Shown here piece after piece: positions 43,510-51,977 of a stretch of 64,000 nucleotides of DNA. The DNA lies in contig NZ_QFOB01000012.1 in the NCBI RefSeq assembly GCF_003248515.1, positions 84,198 to 148,197 of the forward strand, read 5' to 3'. The notes under the pieces are model-generated. The model did not search any database and was not told where the DNA came from. It was given only the letters and a program-made list of their open reading frames with translations. Source of the stretch: Sphingomonas sp. GTDB taxonomy: Bacteria; Pseudomonadota; Alphaproteobacteria; Sphingomonadales; Sphingomonadaceae. How positions within the stretch are numbered: the first letter of the stretch is position 1; every line of letters starts with the position of its first letter. Made by a program: the position numbers and the translations under genes.

Positions 43510-44951
43510 GCCGACACCAGCGCCGGCTGCGTGGCGGCAGCCTTGGCCTTCAGCCACACATGCATCCGATCGGCGAGATCGCGCCCGTCACGCACCGCCC
43601 AGACGACGAGGCTCGCCCCGCGCACGATGTCGCCCGCCGCGAACACGCCGTCGAGGCTGGTCATCATTGTCTTGTGATCGATGCGGATCGTGCCCCAGCG
43701 CGTCACGGCCAGTTCCTGCGCGCCGAACAGGCGGGGCAGTTCCTCCGGATCGAAACCCAGCGCCTTGATGACGAGATCGGCGTCCACGCGATATTCCGAA
43801 CCCGGATCCACTTCCGGCGCGCGGCGGCCGCTGGCATCCGGCTGGCCGAGCCGCATCCGGGAGACCTTGACGCCGGCAACCTTGCCGCCTTCGTCGTGGA
43901 ATGCCTCGGGTGCGGCGAGCCACACGAACTCGACGCCCTCTTCCTCGGCATTCTTCACTTCGCGCTGGCTGCCCGGCATGTTCGCGCGATCGCGCCGATA
44001 GAGGCAGCGGACCGAGGATGCACCCTGGCGGATCGCCGTGCGCACGCAATCCATCGCCGTATCGCCGCCACCGACCACGACGACATTCTTGCCGGCGGCA
44101 TTCAGCGCGCCGCCGTCGAAGGCGGGCACGTCATCGCCGAAGCCCTTCCGGTTCGATGCGGTGAGATAGTCGAGCGCCTCCACGACGCCTTCGGCGCCGA
44201 CGCCGGGCGCCCTGATCGCGCGCGCCTTGTATACGCCGGTGGCGATCACCACCGCATCATGCTTGCGGCGCAGATCCTCGAGCGTCGCATCGCGGCCCAC
44301 CTCGAAGCTCTGGTGGAACACCACGCCGCCCGCCGCGAGGCGATCGACCCGGCGCATCACGATCGGCTTCTCCAGCTTGAAGCCGGGGATGCCGTAGGTC
44401 AGCAGGCCGCCCGCGCGATCGTGGCGATCATAGACATGCACCTCATAGCCGCGCGATCGCATCAGATCCGCCACGGTCAGGCCTGCCGGCCCCGCACCGA
44501 TGATGCCGATCGACTGGCCCCGCGCCGGCCCCGGCACGAGCGGCTCAACCCAGCCATTCTCCCACGCCGTATCGGTGATGTATTTTTCCACCGATCCGAT
44601 CGTGACCGATCCGTGGCCGGAAAATTCGATGACGCAATTGCCTTCGCACAGCCGATCCTGCGGACAGATGCGGCCGCAGATCTCAGGCATGGTGGAGGTG
44701 GCGTTGGAAAGTTCGTAGGCTTCGCGCAGCCGGCCTTCGGATGTCAGGCGCAACCAATCCGGGATATGATTGTGGAGCGGGCAGTGCGTGGAGCAATAAG
44801 GCACGCCGCATTGCGAGCAGCGCGAGGACTGTTCCTCCGCGCCCGCAAGTTCATAGACGCGGGAAATCTCGCCGAAATCGCGGGCGCGTTCCTCGGCGGA
44901 CCTTTTGTCCGGATAAACCTGCCCGACCTTGGGAAATTGCAGCATGGCCAT
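43506..44951 (-). CDS. gltD: Glutamate synthase small subunit
   Basis: Small subunit of glutamate synthase (481 residues); it takes electrons from NADPH through FAD and Fe-S clusters to the large subunit. The N-terminal cluster cysteines are RCSQCGVPYCSTHCPLHNH and ICPQDRLCEGNCV. The FAD motif is GAGPAGLTVADLM, and the NADPH motif is VVVVGGGDTAMDCVRTA. ATG 44951 with GAGGGAG upstream is chosen. It heads the operon and has a palindrome in its upstream region. Confidence 0.95.
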   Translation of the reverse strand: MAMLQFPKVGQVYPDKRSAEERARDFGEISRVYELAGAEEQSSRCSQCGVPYCSTHCPLHNHIPDWLRLTSEGRLREAYELSNATSTMPEICGRICPQDRLCEGNCVIEFSGHGSVTIGSVEKYITDTAWENGWVEPLVPGPARGQSIGIIGAGPAGLTVADLMRSRGYEVHVYDRHDRAGGLLTYGIPGFKLEKPIVMRRVDRLAAGGVVFHQSFEVGRDATLEDLRRKHDAVVIATGVYKARAIRAPGVGAEGVVEALDYLTASNRKGFGDDVPAFDGGALNAAGKNVVVVGGGDTAMDCVRTAIRQGASSVRCLYRRDRANMPGSQREVKNAEEEGVEFVWLAAPEAFHDEGGKVAGVKVSRMRLGQPDASGRRAPEVDPGSEYRVDADLVIKALGFDPEELPRLFGAQELAVTRWGTIRIDHKTMMTSLDGVFAAGDIVRGASLVVWAVRDGRDLADRMHVWLKAKAAATQPALVSA

Positions 44952-45009
44952 GAATGTCGCTCCCTCGTGGCGATGGCCATGAGGAAGCAGCAACAATGAG
45001 TCAAATGGT

Positions 45010-45030
45010 TAGGTAAGCAATGTTTACCTA
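45010..45030. promoter_or_regulatory. Palindrome upstream of gltD
   Basis: TAGGTAA (45010-45016) and TTACCTA (45024-45030) form a 7-bp inverted repeat around 7 bases, about 59 bases upstream of the gltD start. It is of a size suited to a dimeric repressor or activator. It does not match the standard NtrC or Lrp consensus that I know. Confidence 0.4.
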
Positions 45031-45099
45031 TTATGGGGCCGTCCTGATGCTTTTTTCGCCAATGGGACGGTTATGTCGGAAAAACTGGGTCCGATCCGG

Positions 45100-45909
45100 T
45101 TATAATATGCCTTTTAGCCAGAGAAGCCCGATCACGCCAGCCGCGATTCGATACCAGGCGAAGGGGCCGAAGCCATGCCGCGACACGAAGGTGACGAAGC
45201 CCCGGATCACGGCCAGTGCCACGATGAAGGCGACCAGAAAGCCGATGGCGATCGTGCCGAAGCCGACCTGTCCCGGCGCGCCGATCGCGTGGCTGTTCTT
45301 CGCAAGCTCCAGCGTCGAGGCGCCAAGCATCGTCGGGATGGCGAGAAAGAAGCTGAATTCGGCGGCCGTCCGGCGTTCCACGCCCAGGGAGAGCGCGCCG
45401 AGGATCGTCGCGCCCGATCGGCTGACGCCGGGGATCATCGCGATACACTGGATCACGCCGATGCCCAGGCTGGTGCGCACGGGCAGATCGGCGACGCCCA
45501 CCAGATCCTGCTTTTTCGCCAGCCTTTCGATCACGAGGATCGCGATTCCGCCGAGCACCAGCGCCACGCACACCACATCCGGTCGGCCGAGCAGCGCCTC
45601 GATCTGCTTGTGCAGCGCGAGGCCCACGACCGCGGCGGGCAGGAAAGCGAGGAGCAGGTTGCGCAGGAAGCGCCACGAAACCGGATCGCGCCGGATCAGG
45701 CCCATCGCGACCGCCCAGAAGGTGCGCCAGTAGAGCACGATCACGGCGAGGATCGCGCCCAGCTGGATCACGACGTTGAACAGCGCCCACTTCTCCTCGT
45801 CATAGCCCAGCAGGGCACTGGCAAGGATCAGATGGCCGGTGGAGGAAACGGGCAGGAATTCGGTGAGCCCCTCGACGATGCCGAGGAGGATCGGTTCTGT
45901 CACGCTCAT
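45100..45909 (-). CDS. uppP: Undecaprenyl-diphosphatase
   Basis: Membrane phosphatase of 269 residues (BacA/UppP) that recycles the lipid carrier undecaprenyl diphosphate for peptidoglycan and O-antigen synthesis. The motifs EFLPVSSTGH at about 17-26 and PGVSRSGAT at about 170 form the active site. Eight hydrophobic segments are apparent. It is located between gltD and the complex-I-assembly-like gene, in the same orientation as both. Confidence 0.95.
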   Translation of the reverse strand: MSVTEPILLGIVEGLTEFLPVSSTGHLILASALLGYDEEKWALFNVVIQLGAILAVIVLYWRTFWAVAMGLIRRDPVSWRFLRNLLLAFLPAAVVGLALHKQIEALLGRPDVVCVALVLGGIAILVIERLAKKQDLVGVADLPVRTSLGIGVIQCIAMIPGVSRSGATILGALSLGVERRTAAEFSFFLAIPTMLGASTLELAKNSHAIGAPGQVGFGTIAIGFLVAFIVALAVIRGFVTFVSRHGFGPFAWYRIAAGVIGLLWLKGIL

Positions 45910-45940
45910 CGCGCACTCCGGCGGGAGGAGAGGGTGTGGC

Positions 45941-46864
45941 TCAGGCCGGGGCGTTCAGGCTGAAGCGGCCCTGGCGCCGATACCGGACCAGCCACGAAGG
46001 CGCGACCACCTCGATCGGCTTGGGATCGATATCGAATGCGGCGAAGCCGGGGGCGCCTGCCGAAACGAGATTGTCGGTCTGCAGCATCGCCCATTGATCG
46101 GCGGTGATCGGCGAACCCGGCAGTCGCGCGAGGATACTGGCAATCCCGTCCGGCACGGGCAGGAAGGAGGGCTTGGCGCCAACGGCGCCGGCGGCCCATG
46201 CGTTAAGCTCCGCCATGCTGATCGCGCGCGGGCCGCCCAGTTCGTAGGTCTGGCCGGCATAGGCTTCGGAATGGAGCGCGGCCTTCGCCACGGCCTGCGC
46301 CACATCGGCGACCCAGGCGGGCTGGAAACGTGCCGCGCCGCGGATCACCGGCAGCACCGGCAGGCGTGCCGCCATCGCCGCGAACTTGTTCACGAAATCA
46401 TCCTCGGCGCCAAAGAGGATCGAGGGACGGATGATCGTCGCGCCTGGGAAGGCCTGTGCCACTGCTGCTTCGCCCTGCGCCTTGGTGCGCGCATAGGCTG
46501 ATGCCGCGCCCGCATCGGCGCCGATCGCGGAAATCTGAACGAAGGCTTTGGCGCCCGCCGCCTTTGCCGCCGCCGCCGCGTTGCGCGCACCCTCGACATG
46601 CAGCTTCTCGAAATCGCCCGAAAGCACGCCGACGAGGTTGATCACCGCATCCGCGCCTTCCACCGCGCGCCGCACCGATTCGGCATGCGTGATGCTCGCC
46701 GCCACGAACTGCGCCTGGCCGAGGCCGGCGAGCGGCTTCAGATAAAAGGCATCGGAAGGATCCCGCTCCGCGATGCGGACGCGCGCGCCCGCCGCCATCA
46801 GCTCCTGCGCGACATAACGACCGAGAAAGCCGCCACCGCCGAACAGCGTTACCAAAGCCACCAT
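45941..46864 (-). CDS. NAD(P)-binding epimerase-like protein (NDUFA9/complex I family)
   Basis: Protein of 307 residues with a Rossmann motif FGGGGFLGRYVAQEL at the start and a fold like extended short-chain dehydrogenases. It resembles the NDUFA9-type proteins of complex I, which are found in alphaproteobacteria. The start at 46864 is preceded by GGGAAGG. A longer reading of the frame upstream runs to 46984. It lies 31 bases upstream of uppP on the same strand and may be co-transcribed. Not certain that it is part of complex I. Confidence 0.78.
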   Translation of the reverse strand: MVALVTLFGGGGFLGRYVAQELMAAGARVRIAERDPSDAFYLKPLAGLGQAQFVAASITHAESVRRAVEGADAVINLVGVLSGDFEKLHVEGARNAAAAAKAAGAKAFVQISAIGADAGAASAYARTKAQGEAAVAQAFPGATIIRPSILFGAEDDFVNKFAAMAARLPVLPVIRGAARFQPAWVADVAQAVAKAALHSEAYAGQTYELGGPRAISMAELNAWAAGAVGAKPSFLPVPDGIASILARLPGSPITADQWAMLQTDNLVSAGAPGFAAFDIDPKPIEVVAPSWLVRYRRQGRFSLNAPA

Positions 46865-46961
46865 CGTTCCTTCCCGGTTCGTGCGGGCATTTTGTGCACC
46901 GCGAAGAAAGCCTCCATTGCCCGCCCGTTCGGCACCATGCAAGCAATCAAGCGCCAGCCGG

Positions 46962-46990
46962 TTGACAAGCCCGTGCCCCGCCACCTAAAG
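46962..46990 (+). promoter_or_regulatory. Promoter of tRNA-Leu
   Basis: Perfect -35 TTGACA (46962-46967), 17 bases, CTAAAG (46985-46990). The tRNA begins 18 bases on, a normal distance for a short tRNA leader. Confidence 0.6.
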
Positions 46991-47007
46991 GCCCGCGCCT
47001 ACCCCGT

Positions 47008-47094
47008 GCCCAGATGGCGGAATTGGTAGACGCACCAGCTTCAGGTGCTGGCGATCGCAAGGTCGTGGAGGTTCGAGTCCTCTTCTGGGCACCA
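47008..47094 (+). tRNA. tRNA-Leu (anticodon CAG), host of the element's attachment site
   Basis: Cloverleaf with 7-bp acceptor stem GCCCAGA/TCTGGGC, D-arm GCGGAATTGGTAGACGC, an anticodon stem CCAGC/GCTGG with anticodon CAG at 47042-47044, a long variable arm, T-arm GGTTCGAGTCC and an encoded CCA (47092-47094). The long variable arm and anticodon make it tRNA-Leu. The integrase begins 118 bases downstream, so the 3' end of the gene is the probable attachment core. Confidence 0.95.
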
Positions 47095-47211
47095 TTCGGG
47101 TGAGAATCACCGGCAACCGTCCGGGGCGATCCAGCCCAATCCGACACGAGACCAACACATTTGTTGGTGTTTTTGTTGGTGCTGGATCGACCCGGCAAAG
47201 CTGGGACCAAC
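47095..47211. other. Left end of the integrated element: repeats between tRNA and int
   Basis: Non-coding stretch between the tRNA and the integrase. It has ACCAACA (47151-47157)/TGTTGGT (47162-47168), a tandem TTTGTTGGTG at 47160-47169 and 47172-47181, and the inverted pair CGATCCAGC/GCTGGATCG. These could be arm-type integrase sites or operator sites for int. The matching right end of the element is not in the window. Confidence 0.5.
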
Positions 47212-48447
47212 ATGATGCTGACTTACATCCAGATCGCTTCCGCCAAGCCCTCGGCGAAGCCCTTCAACCTCGCCGATTCCCAAGGCCTGTTCCTGACCGT
47301 CAAGCCCAACGGCTCGAAACTGTGGCGGTTGAGCTATCGCTATCTCGGTCGACAGAAGACCTTTCACATCGGCCCCTGGCCCGACGTGAGCTTGGCTGAG
47401 GCCCGTGTGCGCCGGGACGAAGCACGCAAGCAGATCGTGGCCGGTCTCGACCCGGCCCTCGAAAAGAAACGCGCCCGCGTCTCCGCGAAGATCGCCGCTG
47501 CAAACACCTTCAAGGATGTGGCGGAGGAATGGGTCGCCAAGTGCGAGCGGGAGGAACGTGCCGCAATCACGCTCGACAAAATCCGGTGGCTGCTCGGGAT
47601 GGCCTATCCGATGATCGGCAGTCTTCCGATCTCGGACATCTCGCCGCAGGAGGTCCTGGCGGTGCTGCGCAAGGTCGAGGCGACCGGCCGTTATGAAAGC
47701 GCGCGGCGGATGCGCAGCGTATTGAGCCGGGTATTCCGCTATGGAATCGCCACAGCGCGAACCGACCGGGATGTTGCCGCCGACCTGCGCGGCGCCCTCA
47801 TCACCCCGAAGGTCAAGCATCTCGCGGCAATCACGACGCCCAAGGAGGTGGGCGCGCTCATGCGCGCGATCCAGGGATATACCGGACACGGAATCACGGC
47901 GATCGCGCTGCGGCTGTCGCCTCATCTGTTCGTGCGACCCGGCGAGCTGCGCCAGGCCGAATGGTCGGAAATCGATGTCGACAAGGCAATCTGGTCACTG
48001 CCGGCCGAGAAGATGAAGATGCGTCGCCCCCATCGCGTACCGCTTTCGCCTCAGGTGCTCGCGATGCTGGAGGAATTGCGTCCGTTTACCGGCGACGGAC
48101 GCTTCCTCTTCCCGTCGTTCCGATCGCCCCGCCAATGCATGTCGGAGAATACCATCAATGCGGCGCTGAGGCGCCTGGGGTATGCTCAGGATGAGATGAC
48201 CGCTCATGGGTTCCGTGCGATGGCGGCGACCCTGCTCAACGAGATGGGCATCTGGAATCCAGACGCGATCGAGAAACAGCTTGCCCACCTCGACACGTCG
48301 ATGGTGCGCCGCGCCTACACGCGCGGCGAATATTGGGACGAGCGCGTCCGCATGATGCAGCACTGGTCGGATCATCTCGATGAGCTCCGCGACGGTGCAA
48401 AAATTCTTCGCCCGCAATTCGGACAGAACAGGGATAAGGGGGCATGA
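47212..48447 (+). CDS. int: P4-type tyrosine site-specific integrase
   Basis: Tyrosine recombinase of 411 residues that inserts and excises the element at tRNA-Leu. An N-terminal arm-binding domain (DUF4102-like, with GLFLTVKPNGSKLWRLSYRY) is followed by a core-binding domain and the catalytic domain. The catalytic residues are Arg242 (VRPGELR), His332 and Arg335 (HGFR), His359 (HLD) and Tyr369 (RRAYTRGEY). All are present, so it should be active. ATG 47212 with GGGA upstream is chosen. Confidence 0.93.
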   Translation: MMLTYIQIASAKPSAKPFNLADSQGLFLTVKPNGSKLWRLSYRYLGRQKTFHIGPWPDVSLAEARVRRDEARKQIVAGLDPALEKKRARVSAKIAAANTFKDVAEEWVAKCEREERAAITLDKIRWLLGMAYPMIGSLPISDISPQEVLAVLRKVEATGRYESARRMRSVLSRVFRYGIATARTDRDVAADLRGALITPKVKHLAAITTPKEVGALMRAIQGYTGHGITAIALRLSPHLFVRPGELRQAEWSEIDVDKAIWSLPAEKMKMRRPHRVPLSPQVLAMLEELRPFTGDGRFLFPSFRSPRQCMSENTINAALRRLGYAQDEMTAHGFRAMAATLLNEMGIWNPDAIEKQLAHLDTSMVRRAYTRGEYWDERVRMMQHWSDHLDELRDGAKILRPQFGQNRDKGA

Positions 48448-48584
48448 CCGACACGTTAGCGTCTATGGGAAGGCCTCCCCACATCGAGCTATTCCTGCTC
48501 ATATATTCATGAGCACATCTCAGAAACTTGCTCATATATGTGAGCGACATTGATCGTTTTGCTCACATATCGGCAGTGCAAACG
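48448..48584. promoter_or_regulatory. Iteron-like region TGCTCAYATAT between int and alpA
   Basis: Three near-identical copies of TGCTCAYATAT start at 48496, 48529 and 48560, spaced 33 and 31 bases. The first forms TGCTCAT/ATGAGCA and the second GCTCA/TGAGC. The 8-bp pair GTTAGCGT (48455-48462) and ACGCTAAC (48582-48589) flanks the group. The genes on either side are convergent, so this is neither gene's normal promoter. Role unknown. Confidence 0.55.
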
Positions 48585-48785
48585 CTAACCTTCGGTCAGT
48601 GCTTTGAGGCTTTTGTAGGGAATAAGCGTGGAGCGGCCGACCTTGACCGTCTCCAGGTCGCCCGACTGGATAAGTTCGTAGAGTCGCGATCGGCTGAGGC
48701 CTGTCAGTTGAACGGCGGTCGATATGCGAACCGTGAGAGGCTCGATGTAAACGGCGTTGGATTGGCCTTCGCTATTATGTGCCAT
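48585..48785 (-). CDS. AlpA-like helix-turn-helix regulator/excisionase
   Basis: Small DNA-binding protein of 66 residues with a MerR/AlpA-type helix-turn-helix (AVQLTGLSRSRLYELIQSGDLETVKVGRSTLIP), typical of excisionases and AlpA regulators of integrated elements. It lies at the 3' end of the trb cluster, three bases after DUF2274, and probably controls element excision or int. No symbol is assigned. Confidence 0.85.
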   Translation of the reverse strand: MAHNSEGQSNAVYIEPLTVRISTAVQLTGLSRSRLYELIQSGDLETVKVGRSTLIPYKSLKALTEG

Positions 48786-48788
48786 TTC

Positions 48789-49004
48789 TCAAGCCTTCGA
48801 TTTGCTGCGTGCAAAACCCCGATCGCTGTCGAGAAAAGCCGTAAGCATGGCGGGAATGAGTTCGGCCAACGGCTCGGCGACGCCGTAGGCCTGCTCATAG
48901 GCGACCGCATAGGCCTGAAGCGCCTGATGCAGGTCGGGCGGGAGCAGAACAGCGAGTTTGACCGGCGTGCGATCAGGAAGTTTGCCGAGTTTGAGGTCTG
49001 TCAT
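48789..49004 (-). CDS. DUF2274 protein
   Basis: Small protein of 71 residues, beginning MTDLKLGKLPDRTPVKLAVL. This family is found next to trbI in alphaproteobacterial conjugation clusters and has no known function. The start codon lies one base before the trbI stop region (49006), and it is followed by the alpA-like gene. Confidence 0.8.
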   Translation of the reverse strand: MTDLKLGKLPDRTPVKLAVLLPPDLHQALQAYAVAYEQAYGVAEPLAELIPAMLTAFLDSDRGFARSKSKA

Positions 49005-49005
49005 G

Positions 49006-50217
49006 TCAGCGCCCTCCCGCCGGAGCGAATACCAGATCCTTATGGACCACCAGCCGCACGGGCGCGCCGGGGCGGATGGTGATCGTCGGCTGGATGTTGA
49101 GATTGCGCCCGGTGATCTGGTCGCCGGCGCGTGAAACGGTATCCTGCGTCGAGAGGCGGATCGCCTGCACGAGATCGCTCTGGCCGGACAGCGCGAGTTC
49201 CGATCCGACCCCGAGCAGCGTCGACAAGGCGATGCCCTTCAAAAGCTGCCAGGTGTGGAAATCGACCTTGTCCTGCAAACCGGCATAGCCGGACGGATCG
49301 GTCGCCGGCACATTGTCGATGCGCAGCGAACTCCCGTTGGGCAGCATGATCCGCTGCCAGACGATCAGCGCGCGCTTCTGCCCGAATGCCACCACACTGT
49401 CATAGCTGCCGATCAGCCGCGATCCTTGCGGCACCAGCAGCAGTCGGCCGGTGGCGCTATCATGGACATTCTCGGTGATCTGCGCGGTGACCAGTCCGGG
49501 CAGGTCGGAACGCAGCCCGGTGATGAGGCTCGCCGCAATCACGCTGCCGGCTGACAGGGTATATGGCGATGGCGCCGGGGTCAGCGCATGCGGATTGACG
49601 TCGCCGCGCGGGTCGAGACCCGCTACGAACGCCGCCTTACGCCCCTGCGCGTTGGGATCATTGGCGGCATCGAGCGCGACCTTACCGGTTTCCGCGTCCG
49701 GTGCTGATGGCACTGCCGCGCTGGGCACGACGGCCACGGTGCTACCGGACGTCCCGCCCTGACGGTTCTGCACCAGCAAACCCGATTCCCGTGCCGCCTT
49801 CAACTCGGCAAGCTGCTGCGTGCGCTCTGCGGCTTCGGCCTGCTGCATCTGCTGATCGGCGGGGCCGATCCCCGCCGCCAGTGCCCGCTGATGATCGAGG
49901 ATCGGCTTGCCGAGATCGCCGGGCAATGGCGGCCCCAGCTTCGGCACATCGCCATAGCTGGCGGGCGCTCCGTTCAATGTGTCGGCCGGTGGGCGCGTAT
50001 CGGGCTGCGACAGCTCCTCGGGCGCTGCGACGCGATGGAATAGGCGCGGGCTCAATGCCATCCATGTCACCGCGATCAGGCTGACCGACCCGATCGCCGC
50101 GATGGCGATGATGACGCCGCGCCGGAACCGGATCGCACGCGGCGGCCGGGCGCGCAGCACCAGCGTCTCGGGATCGACCTTGGGCGCCGGGGTTGGCGCA
50201 ACCATGGTGTCGCTCAT
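49006..50217 (-). CDS. trbI: Conjugal transfer protein TrbI (VirB10-type)
   Basis: Protein of 403 residues that spans inner and outer membrane in the type IV secretion core complex and links the ATPases to the outer-membrane channel. A membrane segment lies at about 32-54 (GVIIAIAAIGSVSLIAVTWMA), followed by a Pro-rich periplasmic region and the C-terminal VirB10 beta-barrel domain (TGRLLLVPQGSRLIGSYDS). It overlaps trbG in ATGA (50214-50217). Confidence 0.93.
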   Translation of the reverse strand: MSDTMVAPTPAPKVDPETLVLRARPPRAIRFRRGVIIAIAAIGSVSLIAVTWMALSPRLFHRVAAPEELSQPDTRPPADTLNGAPASYGDVPKLGPPLPGDLGKPILDHQRALAAGIGPADQQMQQAEAAERTQQLAELKAARESGLLVQNRQGGTSGSTVAVVPSAAVPSAPDAETGKVALDAANDPNAQGRKAAFVAGLDPRGDVNPHALTPAPSPYTLSAGSVIAASLITGLRSDLPGLVTAQITENVHDSATGRLLLVPQGSRLIGSYDSVVAFGQKRALIVWQRIMLPNGSSLRIDNVPATDPSGYAGLQDKVDFHTWQLLKGIALSTLLGVGSELALSGQSDLVQAIRLSTQDTVSRAGDQITGRNLNIQPTITIRPGAPVRLVVHKDLVFAPAGGR

Positions 50218-51173
50218 GATTTCCTCCGGCGCTGGGCAGCTTCATCAGTGCGGGCGATGCGCACGACCTGTTGCTTCTTGAGTCCAAGCCGCAGCTCGGC
50301 GACATCGAACAACCGGTCGACCACATAGAAGCGACCTTGGACACGATAATTGACGAGGCTCGCCTCGCCCTTCGCATCGACGAGGAACAAGGGCGGCGCC
50401 TCACCCACCGTGATGCTCGCCGGAAATTCGATGAACGTCTGCCGCCCGTCATCGAACGCCCGTAGCGGCCGCCACGGTGCGTCGTCGCCCGATACCACAT
50501 AATTGAAATGCAACTGGTCGAGCGTCAGTCCGGTCGAGACCGGCGCGACGGCCTGCGCCTGTTCTGTCGCACGACGCAATGCGATCAGTTCATCCTGGGG
50601 ATAGGTCCAGGACAAGGCAGCCATCGCAGTACGGCCGGTACTGATCAGCGCGAGGTGATAGCTGCGCCGGTCAGTCGTGATGACGATGTTGGTCGAGAGC
50701 CCCGCGGCGAAGGGCTTCGCCAAGATATGGGTCCGCTTTGTGTCGCCGCTGCCGCTGGTCGTATCACCGATCACCCAGCGCACGGTATCGCCGGCGGCGA
50801 CATCGCCCAGCACCTCGCCGGGCTGCAACGCGATGTCGGTCACCTGTCCGGGCGCGGCATAGACGCGGTAGATCGCGCCTTCGCTATAGGGATAGACCTG
50901 CACCGCGTTGATGAACCCGATGCTCGCGGGTTCCTGTGTCGCGGCGCGATTGGCGGCTCGGACGCGCAGTTCGGCCGGCGACGGCGGCACCTTGCGATGA
51001 TGCGTGACCGGTGGAGCTGCCGGAACGGGAGAAGGAGATGCCATGGGTGTCGGGGATGGCGTCGGCATCGCAACCGGCATGGCGGTCGCGGGCTGCGGCG
51101 GGACCGGTACGGTCTGCGCGAAGACGGGCGCGACGCCGGCGAGCGCCGTCGCCACGAGGACGACATGTTTCAT
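50214..51173 (-). CDS. trbG: Conjugal transfer protein TrbG (VirB9-type)
   Basis: Outer-membrane component of the type IV secretion core complex, 319 residues. It has a signal peptide (MKHVVLVATALAGVAPVFAQ), a Pro-rich stretch, and the C-terminal VirB9/CagX domain that binds TrbI (LHFNYVVSGDDAPWRPLRAF). The gene overlaps trbI and lies 14 bases downstream of trbF. TrbH, the VirB7-like lipoprotein partner in RP4, is not seen. Confidence 0.92.
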   Translation of the reverse strand: MKHVVLVATALAGVAPVFAQTVPVPPQPATAMPVAMPTPSPTPMASPSPVPAAPPVTHHRKVPPSPAELRVRAANRAATQEPASIGFINAVQVYPYSEGAIYRVYAAPGQVTDIALQPGEVLGDVAAGDTVRWVIGDTTSGSGDTKRTHILAKPFAAGLSTNIVITTDRRSYHLALISTGRTAMAALSWTYPQDELIALRRATEQAQAVAPVSTGLTLDQLHFNYVVSGDDAPWRPLRAFDDGRQTFIEFPASITVGEAPPLFLVDAKGEASLVNYRVQGRFYVVDRLFDVAELRLGLKKQQVVRIARTDEAAQRRRKS

Positions 51174-51187
51174 GAGCGGATCTCCGA

Positions 51188-51973
51188 TTAGGGCTGGGCT
51201 GGCTGGGCAAGGGTCGGGTCGAGCGGCGATCCCGACGGGATGGTTGTGGCGGGTGCAGGTATCGCAGCCGGCTTGGGTGCTGGCGATGCCGCTTCCAGCT
51301 CGCGGCTCCAGTCGATCGCATCGACATAGAGGCCGAGAGGGTTCTTCCGTAGCGTGTCGGCATTTTTCGGCGCATGGATCTCGACCGTCACGATCGCGGT
51401 CCAGTGCGCGGTGCCTGCGGGGCTACCGTGCTCATAGGCGGTCTCGATCCACTTTACCTGGAACGAGCGGTCGGACGCGCGGACAACGCTGGTGACCTGC
51501 ACCGAGACGGTGCGCTCCCCGACCTGCGCGAACGGGTCACTGGCCCGCGCATAGGCACCGAGGAACACCGCGCCGCGCTTCGTCGTGAAGTCATAAGCGG
51601 CGAGCCAGTTTGCACGCATCAGCACCGGATCCAGCGAGCGTCCGCGCACGTCGTTGATGAAACGGCTGAGGAACCAGGCGATCTGCGGATCGGTCGGCTG
51701 GTAGCTCTTGTCCGCCGGACTTACCGCGCGTGCCTCGCCAAGCCGGTCGACCGTCACGACGTAGGGCACGACCCGGCTCTGCATCGACTGCCAGAGCAAC
51801 CCACCAGATAATATGGTCGTAAGTCCGAGACAGCCGAACGCCATCAGCCGCCAGTTGCGGGCCTGCAAGCGGGCCGAGCCGATCCGCTCGTCCCAGAGTT
51901 GCCCGGCGCGTTGGAAGGGCGTTTCGGGTTCGGGAGTTCGTCCATAACGCTGGACGGCACGCTTGAAGATCAT
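51188..51973 (-). CDS. trbF: Conjugal transfer protein TrbF (VirB8-type)
   Basis: Inner-membrane protein of 261 residues with a periplasmic VirB8-like domain (SRFINDVRGRSLDPVLMRAN, FLGAYARASDPFAQVGERTV). The membrane segment is at about 45-65. ATG 51973 is chosen as it gives the family N terminus MIFKRAVQRYG; a longer upstream reading of the frame runs antisense to trbL and is not real. Preceded by GGAAAGGGA. Confidence 0.9.
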   Translation of the reverse strand: MIFKRAVQRYGRTPEPETPFQRAGQLWDERIGSARLQARNWRLMAFGCLGLTTILSGGLLWQSMQSRVVPYVVTVDRLGEARAVSPADKSYQPTDPQIAWFLSRFINDVRGRSLDPVLMRANWLAAYDFTTKRGAVFLGAYARASDPFAQVGERTVSVQVTSVVRASDRSFQVKWIETAYEHGSPAGTAHWTAIVTVEIHAPKNADTLRKNPLGLYVDAIDWSRELEAASPAPKPAAIPAPATTIPSGSPLDPTLAQPAQP

Positions 51974-51977
51974 GGGA

